DNA of 64,000 nt from Closterium sp. NIES-65 (Eukaryota; Streptophyta; Zygnematophyceae; Desmidiales; Closteriaceae): contig CANXME010001998.1 of assembly GCA_948144175.1 (NCBI GenBank), positions 62,001 to 126,000 on the forward strand. Direction: 5' to 3'. This document shows positions 44,401 to 56,519 of this stretch, one piece after another (the stretch's first letter is position 1; the number at the start of each line of letters is the position of its first letter). A model generated the notes under the pieces. It saw only the letters and a program-made list of their open reading frames with translations, was not told the DNA's origin and searched no databases. Made by a program: the position numbers and the translations under genes.

Positions 44401-46564
44401 AGTCATTGTTACCGCCGGCCTCCCCACTGCCTTCTCCTTCTACGTACACTGGTCCTACAGGAGGTCTTGCTGAGCGTCGTGAGCCTGCGTCTCGTCCTGC
44501 GTCGCCTGTTCGTGCTGCTCGCACTAGTGGTCGCAGTTCGCGTCAGCGTCCTCCTCCTGTCCCTGGCACGCATCGGATGTCTCTGCGTCCGTCCAATGCT
44601 CCTCTGCGTGCCCCCTTGCCCTCTCCTCCTGAGTCCTCTCTTCCTGTGCTTGCGGACCCTGAGTCGGACTCTCTTCGTGCTGCCAGTCCTACTGTCACGC
44701 GTCTCCTTGCTACTGTCGTCACTAACCCCTCCTTTGAGTCCACTGCTGCGTCTGCTCTTGTTGCTGAGCTCGTCGACTTTGCTGCTCGCTGTCGTCTAGA
44801 CTACGCTGCTAGTCTTATTGCTGAGTCTGCGTCTGTCTGTCCTCCGTCCGTCGGGGGTGAGTGTGCTCTTGGCACGGACGTCCTTGAGGACAGGCGGGAG
44901 GAGTTCCAGTGTCTGGCTGCTGCTTCACCTCATCTCGCGTCCGTACTGCTTACCCCTGAGGGAGACCCGGATGCACTTGACATCCCGACTCCGCGCTCTT
45001 ACGCGGAGGCCGTAGAGGGTCCGTACTCCTCTCAGTGGCAGGCACCTATGGATGCAGAGATGGCTTCCTGGAAGTCCACAGGCACCTATGTTGACGCGGT
45101 TCCCCCTCCTGGGGCGAACATCGTTAGTGGCATGTGGATCTTCAGGGTGAAGCGGCCGCCGGGCTTTCCACCTGTCGTCAAGGCGCGGTACATGGCTCGT
45201 GGCTTCAGTCAGCGGCAGGGAGTTGAATACTTTCAGACCTTCTCTCCCACCCCGAAGATGACCACTCTTCGGGTGCTGCTACACGTAGCCGCTCAGCGTG
45301 ACTACGAGCTTCACTCCGTTGACTTTAGCACTGCTTTCCTGCAAGGTAGCCTGCACGAGGAGATCTGGTTGCGCCGTCCACCTTGTTTCACTGGGACTTT
45401 CCCTCCTGGCACCAAGTGGAGCCTCCGACGGCCAGTCTACAGTCTCCTCCAGGCACCGCGCGAGTGGCACGACACACTGAGGACTACGCTTGCGGCTCTT
45501 GGGTTTGCTCCCTCTACTGCTGACCCGTCGCATGTTTCTACACACCGACACCTCTCTGCCACCGTTCTACATCCTCGTGTACGTCGACGACTTGGTCTTT
45601 GCCACAGCTGACACTGCTGGACTCGCCCACGTGAAGTCGGAGCTGCAGAAGAGACACATGTGCACAGACCTGGGTGAACCGCGCAGCTACCTTGGCTTGC
45701 AGATCACCCGGGACAGAGCACGCCGCAGCATTACCCTGACTCAGTCACACATGGTGCAGCAGGTCCTTCAGTGCTTCGGCTTCACGTACTCCTCGCCTCA
45801 GGCCACTCCTCTGCCTACTCGCCACTCGCTCTCAGCTCTGCCTTCGGATGAGTCCGTAGAGTCGAGTGGCCCGTACCCAGAGCTTGTTGGCTGCCTCATG
45901 TACCTGATGACCTGCACACGACCTGACCTTGCATACCCTCTTAGCATTCTCGCACGCTATGTTGCTTCCTAGGAGACACCGACCAGAGCACATGGCTGCA
46001 GCGAAGAGGGTGTTGCGCTACTTGTGCAGTACGTCGGGCATGGGGTTAGTGCTTGGAGGGCGCAGTCAAGTGGTCCTCACTGGGCACGCGGACGCTTCTT
46101 GGGCTGACGACCAGGCTACGCAGCGGTCGTCACAGGGTTACACCTTCAGCCTTGGTTCCGGCTCTGTTTCGTGGCGGGCTACCCGCTCGTCTTCTGTTCT
46201 CGGCTCCAGTTGTGAGGCTGAGATCTACGCCGGGGCCATGGCTGCACAGGAGCTTCGCTGGCTCACCTACCTGCTGACTGACCTCGGAGAGCCGCCTCGT
46301 TCTCCTCCAGTGCTGTACGTAGACAACAAGGCCATGCTGGCCTTGTGTCGAGAGCAGGAGACTGGAGCACAAAACGAAGCACATTGCTCTTCGCTACTTC
46401 CTTGCTCGTGAGCTGCAGTATCGTGGTCAGTTGCGTCTTGCGTACGTGGCCTCTGAGGCCAACACTGCTGATATCTTCACCAAGGCACTTGCGCCTTGTG
46501 ATCATCAGCGCTTCTGTACTCAGCTTGGTCTTGTGCCTGTCTTGCCTCACTTGCTCACCTCTTG
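44400..46564 (+). pseudogene. Element J reverse transcriptase and RNase H
   Basis: RT: QWQAPMDAEMASWKSTGT, MWIFRVKRPPG, VDFSTAFLQG, then a frame change near 45530, YVDDLVFATAD at about 45578, LGLQITRD. A second change near 45970 (ARYVAS) leads to MAAAKRVLRYL, DASWADDQ, EAEIYAGAMAAQELRWL and YVDNKAMLAL; a third near 46350 leads to ANTADIFTKALAP and the terminal TGA at 46564. All catalytic residues are present but three frame changes disable it. Confidence 0.93.
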
Positions 46565-46775
46565 ACCTTGCTTGTACTATTACATATATATACACCTGCT
46601 CTTGCTTGTCTAGCTTTCTATATATATGTACTCATGCATGTGAACTGGCCTTGTAGCCTTGAACTTGTGCTCGGAATGTGTGGTGACTTTGTGATCCACC
46701 CTGAGCTTGCTTTGCTTTGCTTTGCTTGACTGGTCTTGTGACCGCTTGTTCTCCCCCACTTTGCCTATGGGGGTG
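46565..46775 (+). other. Conserved 3' noncoding block and polypurine tract of J
   Basis: Contains GTGCTCGGAATGTGTGG, CACCCTGAGCTTGC, TGACTGGTCTTGTGACC and CCTATGGGGGTG before the 3' LTR. A TATATATATA run lies near 46618. Confidence 0.82.
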
Positions 46776-46897
46776 TGTCAGAACATTATAGCTTATGCTT
46801 TTGTAGTGGGGTAGCCCATATGGGGTACAACCCAATTAGGGTTAGTACTTGTACCCAACTGTTTCATAGTTCCTTCATTCTCGTTCACATTTTCTCA
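46776..46897 (+). repeat. 3' LTR of element J
   Basis: 122 bp, TGTCAGAACATT to TTTTCTCA; lacks TATAGGCTG present in the 5' copy. Confidence 0.94.
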
Positions 46898-46902
46898 ACT
46901 GT

Positions 46903-47550
46903 GAGAGTGAGGTCTTGCTGCAGCTCCCCTTCGAACCAGGTCGTGATGCCGTCGGTCGAGCCAATGTAGAGGAGATCGTCCACATAGACGATAAGCAAGA
47001 TGTAGTCGGTGCCTTTTGTGAGCCGGTTTATGCCCTGGTCGTGCGGTAGCTGGCGGAATCCGATGCGGATGAGTCTAGCGTGCAGATACTGCTGCCACAG
47101 TCTTGGGGCCTGCTTGATGCCGTATAAGGATTTTAGCAGTTGGCAGACTTGGTTGGAGTCCGCGTTGGAACCGTGCGGTAACTCTACGAATATCTCAGCG
47201 TCGACAGGTGCGTAGAGAAAAGCGTTGGCGACGTCGATCTGGCGAAGCTTTTTCTTCTTCATGGTGGCTATCGCGAGGAGGATTTGTAGTGAAGTGTGTT
47301 GGCTAACAGATCCAAATGTCTAAGTGAAGTCGCGTCCATGCTCTTGGTCGAAGCCTCGTACGAAGCGTACCTTAAATTTGTCGATATTGCCGTCTGCCTT
47401 TGTTTTCACACGGAAGACCCATTTTCCAGTGAGAATGGTTTTGTTCCGTGCCACGCTGATAGGAACGACCTTCCAAGTGTTGCGTTCCTCCAGCGCCTTT
47501 AATTCCTTGTCCATGGCTTCGCGCCATTTTTCCCTGTGATCCCCCCCCAA
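46903..47550 (-). pseudogene. Element I reverse transcriptase, main part
   Basis: The minus strand reads MDKELKALEERNTWKVV, TGKWVFRVKTKADG, VRFVRGFDQEHGRDFT, then TAG at 47320-47322, QIDVANAFLYAPVDAEIF, LYGIKQAPRLW and the catalytic YVDDLLYIG. The TAG lies in RDFT*TFGSV, where Gln or Lys is usual. The frame is otherwise open to the insertion of J. Confidence 0.9.
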
Positions 47551-48530
47551 AGCTTGCTAAACTGTGGCAGGCTCCTTAGGAGGCGTTGTGCCGTGAACTG
47601 CGGTGACGAGGCCAAGTATCTGGAGTCCACTCTGTATGTAGCAGGGAAGTGTTGTATCCTCAGGATAGACGGCTTCGTATCTTGCTTCTGGATCAGGTAT
47701 GAAGTTGGGGCCTGTACGTTCTGCTTCGTTGGCATTGACTCTTGCAGATGTAACGTAACCGTTGTCGGCGATGTGGTAATATACTTCGTCGTTGATGCTT
47801 TCGCGAGGATTTTTATCGTCCATCGGTACGTTGATTGAGCAGTAGGGGAGAGGCCCAGCTTCCTCCGAGGCTCTGTCCACGTTGTGCTCGTCCCAGTCAG
47901 CTTCATCTTCTGCCGAGGCCAAGGCTCGATACCAAGAAATCCGCCCGAGAGGTCTGGGCTTCCTTCTTCCACGTTGGCAAGGTATGTCCGAAGGGTGAGG
48001 TTTTCGTAGAAGATGACATCACATGCTGCCACTGTTTCCTTTGTGTTGATGTCGAAAATCTTCCATACGTTGTAATGTTTTTCGATGCCTAGGTGTAGCC
48101 CCCACTGTGCGCGTTGGGAGAATTGGCCGGCTCGTGCAGATGGGGGTTGGTACTGTACCATGCAGCCAAAAACTCGCAACATTTTTGTGCTGCCCAATTG
48201 TCTTGTCCACAGCAGATGCGGTGATGCGTTGTTCGGGAGCGATGATGACGAAAGCAAGTTGTGCAGCATAACCGCGTGGTCCATTGCTTCGGGCCACTGG
48301 TGGTTGGGTAGTCGCATGCCACGTAGCAGCTTGCGCATAATGTTCTGAAGGGTCCTGTTCATCCCTTTTGCTACGCCCTGTTGTTGATGGGCGTAGGGAA
48401 GGGAAATGAGTCGCTTGATTCCTCTCTCTGCCAAGTACCGCTTGAACCTTTGGGACGCCGTATTCTCCTCCCCCGTCAGACTGGAAGCTCTTTAGCTTTA
48501 CGCCTGATTCCCGTTCTGCTACTGGAAGTC
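47550..48530 (-). pseudogene. Element I integrase C-terminal half
   Basis: The minus strand reads LPYAHQQQGVAKGMNRTLQN (normally PQQNGVAER...), PNHQWPEAMDHAVMLHN, HLLWTRQLGS and LRVFGCMVQYQPP, then a Ser/Thr-rich linker. The upstream core with DGGGEYG is legible one frame off near 48450-48500. Several frame shifts between 48440 and 48850. Confidence 0.85.
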
Positions 48531-48846
48531 ATGCGACAAAGGATTTGAAGGCCAAGTGGCGGCTTGGAAGATTGAGGTGCCAGACATATCGTGTGGCGGC
48601 ATCGATGAACGTGATGACATAATTGAACGCTGGAGTTCTCTGCCGTCAGTTAAAAGTAGTGAGTCCTTGTCGACCATGCCTGCTCTTATCGTGTTGTTTA
48701 ACGTCGTGTTGCTTGGGTCCGATTCTTGCGTGCCAGGTTCCTTCGGTGGCGCGATGTCCGGGTGATCGTCTGTCTAAGTCAGAGTTGGAGTAGAAGCCTG
48801 CGGTGAAGTTTGCGCTTGGATGGACTTCTCGTCGAGTTGGGTTCAG

Positions 48847-49668
48847 CTACTGCACGGGAGTCGGTGGTGTGTTGTCGACGAAGACCGGTGTCGTTGAAGG
48901 GTCAGCGATTGGTGCTGGTGTTGTTTCTGCTGCTGCCGATGTTGTCTCTGCTGCTGCCGATGTTGTCTCTGCTGCTGCCGATGTTGTCTCTGCTGCTGCC
49001 GATGTTGTCTCTGCTGCTGCCGATGTTATCTCTGCTGTTGCCGATGTTGTTTCTACTGCTGCCGATTGTTGAATTGTCACTGACGCTCTTGTTCGTTCCG
49101 CCTCAAGTTTAGTGTGCGAATACCAGAAGCCGCTCAGACTGAAGTCAGGATCAAGATCCGGGGGATGAGTCCAGGAAGTGAAAGTCACGATTCCGTCGCT
49201 GTCGGCGGTGCCAAGATCTGGAACGAAATCGAGGACGAAGACGTTGTTCCTCAACACTGCTTTTCCGATGTAGAGCCCGCCTTTTCCGTGATACAACTTG
49301 AATTCCTGGGTGGTGCTGTCTGCTTCAAGATGAATGCCTTTCGCCATCAGCTGACTAAAACTTAGTAAGTTTTAGTCGAGTCCCTCCGCGATTAAAACCT
49401 TCGACATCTGCAGTATTACATCTGTTTTTCTTCACTGAAGTTGAACAACTCCTTGTCGTCGTGCGCGCAGATTTTGATTATTGGCTACGGTGATGACGAC
49501 TTCGCGCTGGAGTTGATGTTCGCGTTGAAGGAAGCGACCCGAGGAGCACATATGTTGTCCGCAACAGCTGTCCAAGAACCAAGTGTCCTTCCCAGGACGG
49601 CCCGCTCTGGGCGATGGCTGCGTATGTTGGGTTCGGCTGCAGTGTTTCACAATGAGGAGTGCTCTCAT
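48847..49668 (-). pseudogene. Element I protease and following region
   Basis: Protease reads TWFLDSCCGQHMCSS near 49590-49630; copia proteases have DSG here, so Gly is replaced by Cys and activity is probably lost. After it come ITVANNQNL and (49347-48847) KGIHLEADSTTQEFKLYHG with a Thr/Ser/Ala repeat before the pre-integrase region. Confidence 0.8.
48921..49072. repeat. 18-bp tandem repeat in element I
   Basis: About seven copies of GCTGCCGATGTTGTCTCT, encoding TSAAAE repeats on the minus strand. In-frame minisatellite in the polyprotein. Confidence 0.92.
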
Positions 49669-49669
49669 T

Positions 49670-50139
49670 GAGCGGTTCTTTTGGTGAGTAGTGTGGTGGT
49701 GACTCGGTGATGCAGGAATCTGACCGTCTCGCCATGCAGCTCACGATGTTTCTTGCTCCTTGTGCAGGTTGTGCCACTGATGTAGTTGAAGACTGCGTCA
49801 GGCTAGTGGGGTGCGCCTGTGTGGACGCTACTTGGCTGCTTGAAGGGCGAAGTTGATGTGGTGGCGTTGGCTGCTGTCGGTTCGGGCAGTGTGTACGGGG
49901 GTGTCCGGACGTCTTACAAAGATGACAGAATGATGGTACGTGCTGCTGCTGTTGTTGTTTGTTCTGTCGGTTGGAGTTGTTGAAGCGCCGTTCGGGTGTG
50001 GAATGCAAATTCTGATAATGCTGTCCTTTTCTTGAATCGTTCCTCGTGCAGGTCCATTTCTTGTTGCTCGGCGTGTATTTTGGCGCAGAGTGCTGCTTCA
50101 GTGTTTTTTCCATAAGCTCGAAGTATGGCGTGGATGGAG
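49670..50139 (-). pseudogene. Element I gag, zinc-knuckle part
   Basis: The minus strand reads SIHAILRAYGKNTEAALC and KIHAEQQEMDLHEERF, then one frame off RRFNNSNRQNKQQQQQ and a canonical CCHC knuckle CHLCKTSGHPRTHC (CX2CX4HX4C), then a Pro/Ser/Gln-rich stretch. It continues the gag at 57450-58318, but part of gag is missing at the K insertion. Confidence 0.87.
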
Positions 50140-50262
50140 TGTAAGAATTGAAACGAGAATGAGTACACTAAGGAATGGAATGTGGTACAAATATGCAACC
50201 CTAGAAATGTGTACCCCATATAGGCTACCCCACTACAGCCTACAGAACATTATGATTTGACA
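50140..50262 (-). repeat. 3' LTR of element K
   Basis: 123 bp; minus strand TGTCAAATC to TTCTTACA, including GTAGTGGGGTAG. More diverged from the LTRs of J and A than those are from each other. Confidence 0.88.
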
Positions 50263-50470
50263 CACCCCCATAGGCAAAGTGGGGGAGAACAAGAGGTCAC
50301 AAGACCAGTCAAGCAGAACAAAGCAAAGCTCAGGGTGGATCACAAAGTCACCACACATTCCGAGCACAAGTTCAAGGCCAGAAGGCCAGTTCACATGTAG
50401 GAGCACACATATATATATAAAAGGCTAAACAAGCAAGTGCAAGAGTATATATATGTGACAGTACAAGCAA
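50263..50470 (-). other. Conserved 3' noncoding block of element K
   Basis: Same block as J and A (GTGCTCGGAATGTGTGG, CACCCTGAGCTTTGC, TTCTCCCCCACTTTGCC), with a TATATATATA run near 50408-50420. Confidence 0.82.
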
Positions 50471-50472
50471 GG

Positions 50473-52275
50473 TCAAGAAGTGAGCAAGTGAGGCAAGGCA
50501 GGCACCAGACCAAGCTGAGTACAAAAGCGCTGATGATCACAAGGCGCAAATGCCTTAGTGAAGATATCAGCAGTGTTGGCCTCAGAGGCCACGTACGCAA
50601 GTCGCAACTGACCACGCTGCTGCAGCTCACGAGCAAGAAAGTAGCGGAGAGCAATGTGCTTCGTTCTGTGCTCCACGCGCTGCTCCCGACAGAAGGCCAG
50701 CATGGCCTTGTTGTCTACGTACAGCACTGGAGGAGAACGAGGCGGCTCTCCGAGGTCAGTCAGCAGGTAGGTGAGCCAGCGAAGCTCCTGAGCAGCCATG
50801 GCTCTTGCGTAGATCTCAGCCTCACAACTGGAGCCGAGAACGGAAGACGAGCGAGTAGCCCTCCACGAAACAGAGCCGGAACCAAGGCTGAAGGTGTAAC
50901 CCTGTGACGACCGCTGTGAAGCCTGGTCGTCAGCCCAAGAAGCGTCTGCGTGCCCAGTGAGGACCACGGGACTCCGCCCTCCAAGCACAAGCCCCATGCC
51001 CGACGTACGGCACAAGTAGCGCAACACCCTCTTCACTGCAGCCATGTGCTCCGGTCTGTGTCTCCCAGGAGAAACATAGCGTGCGAGAATGCTAAGAGGG
51101 TATGCAAGGTCAGTTCGAGTGCAGGTCATCAGGTACATGAGGCAGCCAACAAGCTCTGGGTACGGGCCACTCGACTCTACGGACTCATCCGAAGGCAGAG
51201 CTGAGAGCGAGTGGCGAGTAGGCAGAGGAGTGGCCTGAGGCGAGGAGTACGTGAAGCCGAAGCGCTGAAGGACCTGTTGCACCATGTGTGACTGAGTCAG
51301 GGTAATGGTGCGGCGTGCTCTGTCCCGGGTGATCAGCAAGCCAAGGTAGCTGCGCAATTCACCCAGATCTGTGCACGTGTGTCTCTTCTGCAGCTCGGAC
51401 TTCACGTGGGCGAGTCCAGCAGTGTCAGCTGTGGCAAAGACCAAGTCGTCGACGTACACGAGGATGTAGAACGGCGGCAAAGAGGTGTCGGTGCGCAGAA
51501 GCAGCAACGGGTCGGCAGTAGAGGGAGCAAACCCAAGAGCCGCAAGCGTAGTCCTCAGTGTGTCGTGCCACTCAGGCGGTGCCTGGCGGAGACCGTAGAC
51601 TAGCCGCCGGAGGCTCCACTGGGTGCCAGGAGGAAAAGTCCCAGTGAAGCCAGGTGGGCGGCGCAGCCAGATCTCCTCGTGCAGGCTACCCTGCAAGAAA
51701 GCAGTGCTGAAGTCAAGAGAGTGAAGCTCGTAGTCGCGCTAAGCGGCTATGTGCAGCAGCATCCTAAGAGTGGTCATCTTCGGGGTGGGAGAGAAGGTCT
51801 GAAAGTAGTCAACTCCCTACCGCTGACTGAAGCCATGAGCTACGTACCGGGCCTTGAAGACAGGTGGAGAACCTGGCGGCCGCTTCACCCTGAAGATCCA
51901 CATGCCACTAACGATGTTCGCCCCAGGTGGGGGAACCGCGTCAACGTAGGTGCCTGTGGACTTCCAGGAAGCCATCTCTGCATCCATAGGTGCCTGCCAC
52001 TGAGAGGAGTAGGGACCCTCTACGGCCTCCGCGTAAGAGCGCGGAGTCGGGATGTCAAGTGCATCCGGGTCTCCCTCAGGGGTAAGCAGTACGGACACGA
52101 GATGAGGTGAAGCAGCAGCCAGACATTGGAACTCCTCCTGCCTGTCCTCAAGGACGTCCGTGCCAAGGGCACACTCACCCCCAACGGACGGAGGACAAAC
52201 AGACTCAGACTCAGCGACAAGACTAGCAGCGTAGTCTAGACTGACAGCGAGCAACAAAGTCGACGAGCTCAGCAA
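50473..52275 (-). pseudogene. Element K reverse transcriptase and RNase H
   Basis: A 407-codon frame (51696-50473) covers RT palm to the end of RNase H: VYGLRQAPPEW, YVDDLVFATAD, LGLLITRD, EAEIYARAMAAQELRWL, YVDNKAMLAF, ANTADIFTKAF, ending TGA. Upstream in the same general frame, MWIFRVKRPPGSPP and the finger region are split by TAG at 51739-51741 and 51817-51819, both at Gln codons in J (AAQRDY, SQRQGV). The longest continuous RT-RNase H in this family here. Confidence 0.94.
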
Positions 52276-53590
52276 CTAGGGCAGACGCAGCAGTGGACTC
52301 AAAAGAAGGGTCAGTGACGACAGTAGCAAGGAGACGCGTGACAGTAGGACTGGCAGCACGAAGAGAGTCCGACTCCGGGCCGGCAAGAGCAGAAAGAGAA
52401 GACTCAGGAGGAGAAGGCAAAGGGGCATGCAGAGGAGCAGTGGACGGACGCAGAGACATCCGGTGCGTGCCAGGGACAGGAGGAGGATGCTGACGCGAAC
52501 CTGCGACCACTAGTGCAAGCAGCACGGACAGGCAACGCAGGGCGAGACGCAGGCTCACGACGCTCAGCAAGACCTCCAGTAGGACCAGTGTTGGGAGACG
52601 GAGCAGGCAGTGGGGAGGCCGGGTGTAACTGAAACTGCGTCGGGACAGGCTGTGGACACTCTAAGGGAGGAGGAGGACCAGTAGAAGGCGGGAGACCAAG
52701 AACCTGCTAAAGGAGCGGAACGAAGTACGGCGGAGGCCGCACGGCGACTCCAGACACAGCAGGGACAGCACCAGCACCCCCAGTGGCAGCACGAGCACCA
52801 GTAGCAGCCCCAGCTCCAGTTCCTCCAGCAGCACCAGTAGTACCCCCAGCAGGACTACCTCCAGGACCGACAGCAGGAGCCTCCGCGCCAACACCCGCAG
52901 CAGCTCCAGCTCCAGAAGTACCCGCAGGCCCAGCAGCTCCAGTACTTCCAGTACGAGCACCTCTGAGACCCGTGGCACCAGCTCCCTCAGCAGCAACAGA
53001 ACCTCCAGTACCCGCAGCACCTCTAGCTCCAGCAGCTCGCCTCTCGCGCCAGGCAACCACTCACGCAGCTCCTGTGGAGAGAGTTGCTCTCGGCACGATG
53101 AAGCACCCGGAGAACCGCCAGGCAGAGCACCAGCAGGCCCAGCTCCCTCAGGCTCCGCACCCCTAGGCTCAGTACCTCCAGGCGTAGCACCCCCAAGCTC
53201 AACACCCCCAGGCTCAGCACCCCCAGGCTCAGCACCCCCAGGCATAGCACCCCCAGGCTCAGCACCCCCAGACTCAGCACCCCCAGTAGTAGCACCCTCG
53301 GGCTCACCACCCCCAGGCGTAGCACACACACGCTCAGCACCCCAAGAGTCAGTACCCCCAGGCTCAGCACCCTCAGCTGCACCAGAGTCACCAGTAACCT
53401 CGACAGGCTCAACTGCGTCTACCTGGACCACACCTGAAGGGGCAGGACCCTGAGGGGGGAGGGGGTCTACCGGGGGGGGACCTGGCACAAGGAAGAGCGG
53501 TGGCGGGGGGAGGGACGGAGTGCGGTAGGGGAAGAGGCGGTAGTAGGGGACCGACTCGTCAAACGTGACGTCCTGGGAGGACAGAACACG
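52276..53590 (-). pseudogene. Element K linker region
   Basis: The minus strand reads (53450-53080) long GAEPGG/GATPGG repeats from a 15-bp unit, then Ala/Gly-rich and Pro/Ser-rich sequence (PPPVPGTHRMSLRPS). TAG at 52707-52709 interrupts PLL*QVLGL where J has Gln. A frame change lies near 52245. Confidence 0.8.
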
Positions 53591-54760
53591 ACGAGAGGTG
53601 GGGTGGTAGAATTGCCACCCTGGTGCGTCAGGGGGGAAGCCAAGGAAGACGCAAGGAGCAGCACGAGGGGACAGCTTGTCCGCAGACAAGTCGCGGACAA
53701 ACGCCCGAGATCCCCAGACACGAAACGCACACGCATCGCCTACCTTCCCCGTCCACAACAAAGCTGGGGAAGTCTCCGGCATGGAGACCGTGGGGTGAAG
53801 GTTGATCTGATGCGCCGCGTACCGAACCGCAAACGGCCACACAAAACCGCGGCCGCATGCATCATGGACATACGGGCGACGTCCATGACCATGCCAATGC
53901 GGCGCTCAGCAATCCCATTTTGCTGTGGAGAGTCCAGAAGCGTAAAGGTCTGGCGGATGCCTCGCGCACGACAGTAGGCTCGCAGAAGGCTAGAGGAGAA
54001 CTCTCCGCCTCGGTCAGAGTGCAGACGCAGAACAGGAAAGTTTGAGCCGAAGCTCCTCCTGAGCTGGAGACGAGCTGCGCGGATCCAGTCGATCAACGCC
54101 TCAGTCACATCACCCTTGCTGCGCAAGGGGAAGACTGTGGTGTAAAGCGAGTAGTCGTCAACCACCAGCAGGAAGTAGCGCTCGTGACCCTGTCCACGGA
54201 CGCGGGCCGGGCCCCACACGTCCATGTGAAGCGTCTGCAGCGGGGCCTCTGTCGGGGGAAACTAAGAGGAGTGAGGGGCAGCCCGCAGCCGCCCCTCGAC
54301 ACTGGGGACGCAGGTGGGGCCAGGTCCCGGAGGAAGGGGAGGGAGGGACCAGGGAAGACCAGAGACAAGGACACGGGAGGCCATACCTCGGAGACGAAGC
54401 AGTGAGGGGTGACCAAGGCGGTGGTGCCAAAGGAGAGTCTCCTGAGACAGGAGGCGACACGAGCAGGGGGCAGACTCAGGACCAGACCTGGACGCTGCAG
54501 CAAACACCTGACCCGACGCAGCTACCTGACCAGACGCAGGGACAGGAGGAGACGCAGTGGTCAGGGTGTACAGGCTCGACCCGGGCTGACGCGTAAACGT
54601 GGCCAGGTGCCGGCCTGTGTGAGCGTCTGAGCAGTGAGTCACCCGCTGACTCATAGGAGTAAACGGGTGAACCCCCGCATCCTGTAGGTCAGCACCACTC
54701 ACCAAGTTCGTAGAGAATGAGGGGAGGTAAAGACCAGACAAGGTGCCAGAGGGGGCCACC
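53590..54760 (-). pseudogene. Element K pre-integrase and integrase
   Basis: LYLPSFSTNLVSGADL, ETLLWHHRLGHPSL, CVPSVEGRLRA (second Cys of CVPC replaced by Ser), TAG at 54262-54264 in SS*FPPTEA, MDVWGPARV, YFLLVVDDYSLY, LHSDRGGEFSSS, SPQQNGIAERRIG. A frame change near 53845 precedes WPFAVRYAAHQ and FRVWGSRAFVRD. Confidence 0.93.
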
Positions 54761-56473
54761 GGACACGGGAGGACAGTGGAGAAAGAGAAAGGACAGGACC
54801 CCCAGAGGGGTCTGCTAGGGAGACTGCAACCGGCCGACCAAGCGGCGTGAGTGTGGTGCGGTCTCGAAAGAAGGAGCGAGAAGCCCCTGAGTCAAGTCTG
54901 AAGGTGAGGGAGGCCGAAGCCGACGCGGTACCTGCGAGCGCAGACTCACCAGCACCTGAGGACGCAAACGCACTGGCACCTAGAGCAGCAGCCTCACTGG
55001 CACCTAGAGCAGCAGCCTCACCAGTACCTAGAGCAGCAGTCTCAATGCCCTGGGTCGGGCGGGAAACACCGGTAACAGTCACCCTCATCACTAATGGTCA
55101 CAGCATACATTGCAGAAAGGATAGCATCAAAATCAAGATCATAGATGGCAACTCCCGCCCTAGACAGCTTGCCCCAGCGAGGGATCTCTGTTGCCTCCGG
55201 GAACTGGTGACGCCACGCGTTCGTCAGGCGGTTAAAGCAGCGCTGTGTGGGGTGCGCACCCCCACACTGCTCACCCGCACGGTCGCCGGTGCGCAGGACG
55301 TAGGTGCACGGACCAAAGCCCTCACCCCGCTGGCGTATAGTGTGCCACTCACGGAGCTGCTGAGGGGACAAGGTCTCACGACCGCGCTGCTGCTGCAAGC
55401 GCGGACCACCACCGGAGCCACTCCTCTGCGTAGACCCGCGACCAGCTCCACCGCCACCCCCGCCGCCTCCGCCGCCTCCGCTACTATTGCCGCCTCCGCC
55501 TCCTCCTCCACCGCCACCACCTCCGCCACCTCCGCTCCCACCGCCACCGCCGCCGCCGCCTCCGCCTCCACTGCCGCCACTGACACCCCTCCACCCCCAC
55601 CTTCACTCCCACCGCCACCCCCACTCCCCCCGCCGCCTCCACCTCCACCTCCACCGCCCCCGCTCGCTCCTCCAGTGCCCCTGCCCCCCTTGCCCCTGCC
55701 AGAGCGGCGTCTCCCGCTAGGAGCAAACGCCGCACCGACCGACTCAAGACCAAGGAGGTCGGCCGCAGCAGCAGAGGCAACAGAGGGCAGAAGGGGGGAG
55801 GGGGAACACCCCTCAAAGATGGGGGTGCGCGGGTCACCACGAGAGGCCCCTACAGCGACTATGCTCTTCTTGGCCGCTAGGAGGGACTTCTCGAGGAGGT
55901 CAACAGTGAGAGTGGTGGGACAGACTGAGAGGAAGTGGTCCCTGACTACGCGAAGGGAGTCAGGGAGGCGAGTGACTATGTAGTAGAGAGTGATGTACAT
56001 GGGGGGGGGGGGTTCTTGGCGCAGAAGTCAGCAGGAAGCGCAGCGCGGTAGCGAGTGTCACTAGTGCGAAGGTGCGTAATGAGGTCAGCGACTGTGGGAA
56101 AGGCAGCAAGGTCAGGGAAGAGGTACGGTAGCATGAGACGGCTCAGTGCAGCAGTGGCAGGGGAGGAGTAGCGTGCAACTACAGCGTCGTACAAGGTCTG
56201 AGCACTCTTGTACTGACTAAAGTGCGCACGCTTAGAGGTAGGCAGGTGGCGACGCACAGCAAGACGTGCAGCAGCATCGCGCATGGCCCACTGTGAGCGA
56301 ATAGTGGCGTCAGCATCAGCAGCAGGAGCAGGTTAGGCACCAGAGGTGAGGTCAAAGAGGGAGAGACTGTCTGCCCTATCACACTGTAAGAACAGCTGCA
56401 GGTGATCTACCCAGACGTCAAAGTCAATGGCTCGACCCTCGGCGTCAAAAGCGAGGACACTAGGGGTGGCCAT
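54760..56473 (-). pseudogene. Element K gag and protease
   Basis: ATG at 56473 starts the same gag as A, J and L. Lesions: TAA in the GA*PAPA segment (about 56332) and a G12/C12 tract (56001-56012) two bases longer than the in-frame copy A. Then YITLYYIVTRLPDSL, a Gly/Ser tract at 55440-55680, the C-x13-C-x3-H-x4-C motif (about 55240-55310) and protease LDSGASRSFF near 54880. Confidence 0.92.
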
Positions 56474-56519
56474 GACACCAGTAGACTAGTCGCGCTGACT
56501 GTAGAGCAGGGGCAGTGCA

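Larger units (their letters stand above)
39787..46897 (+). mobile_element. Element J: full-length copia element inside I
   Basis: LTRs 39787-39917 (131 bp) and 46776-46897 (122 bp, lacking a 9-bp piece), perfect target duplication ACTGT (39782-39786 and 46898-46902). Same organisation as A: primer site, GC-rich leader, gag with Gly/Ser tract, protease, integrase, linker, RT, RNase H, 3' block. Apart from the indel the LTRs differ at about two bases. Lesions include the poly-C frameshift in gag, a one-base insertion at 43315-43320, a TAG at 43766 and a deletion after it. Confidence 0.95.

Noticed and set aside
48803..49112. Repeat protein with VVSAAAD or LLLPMLS units
   Set aside because: Opposite-strand reading of the 18-bp minisatellite inside the polyprotein of I.
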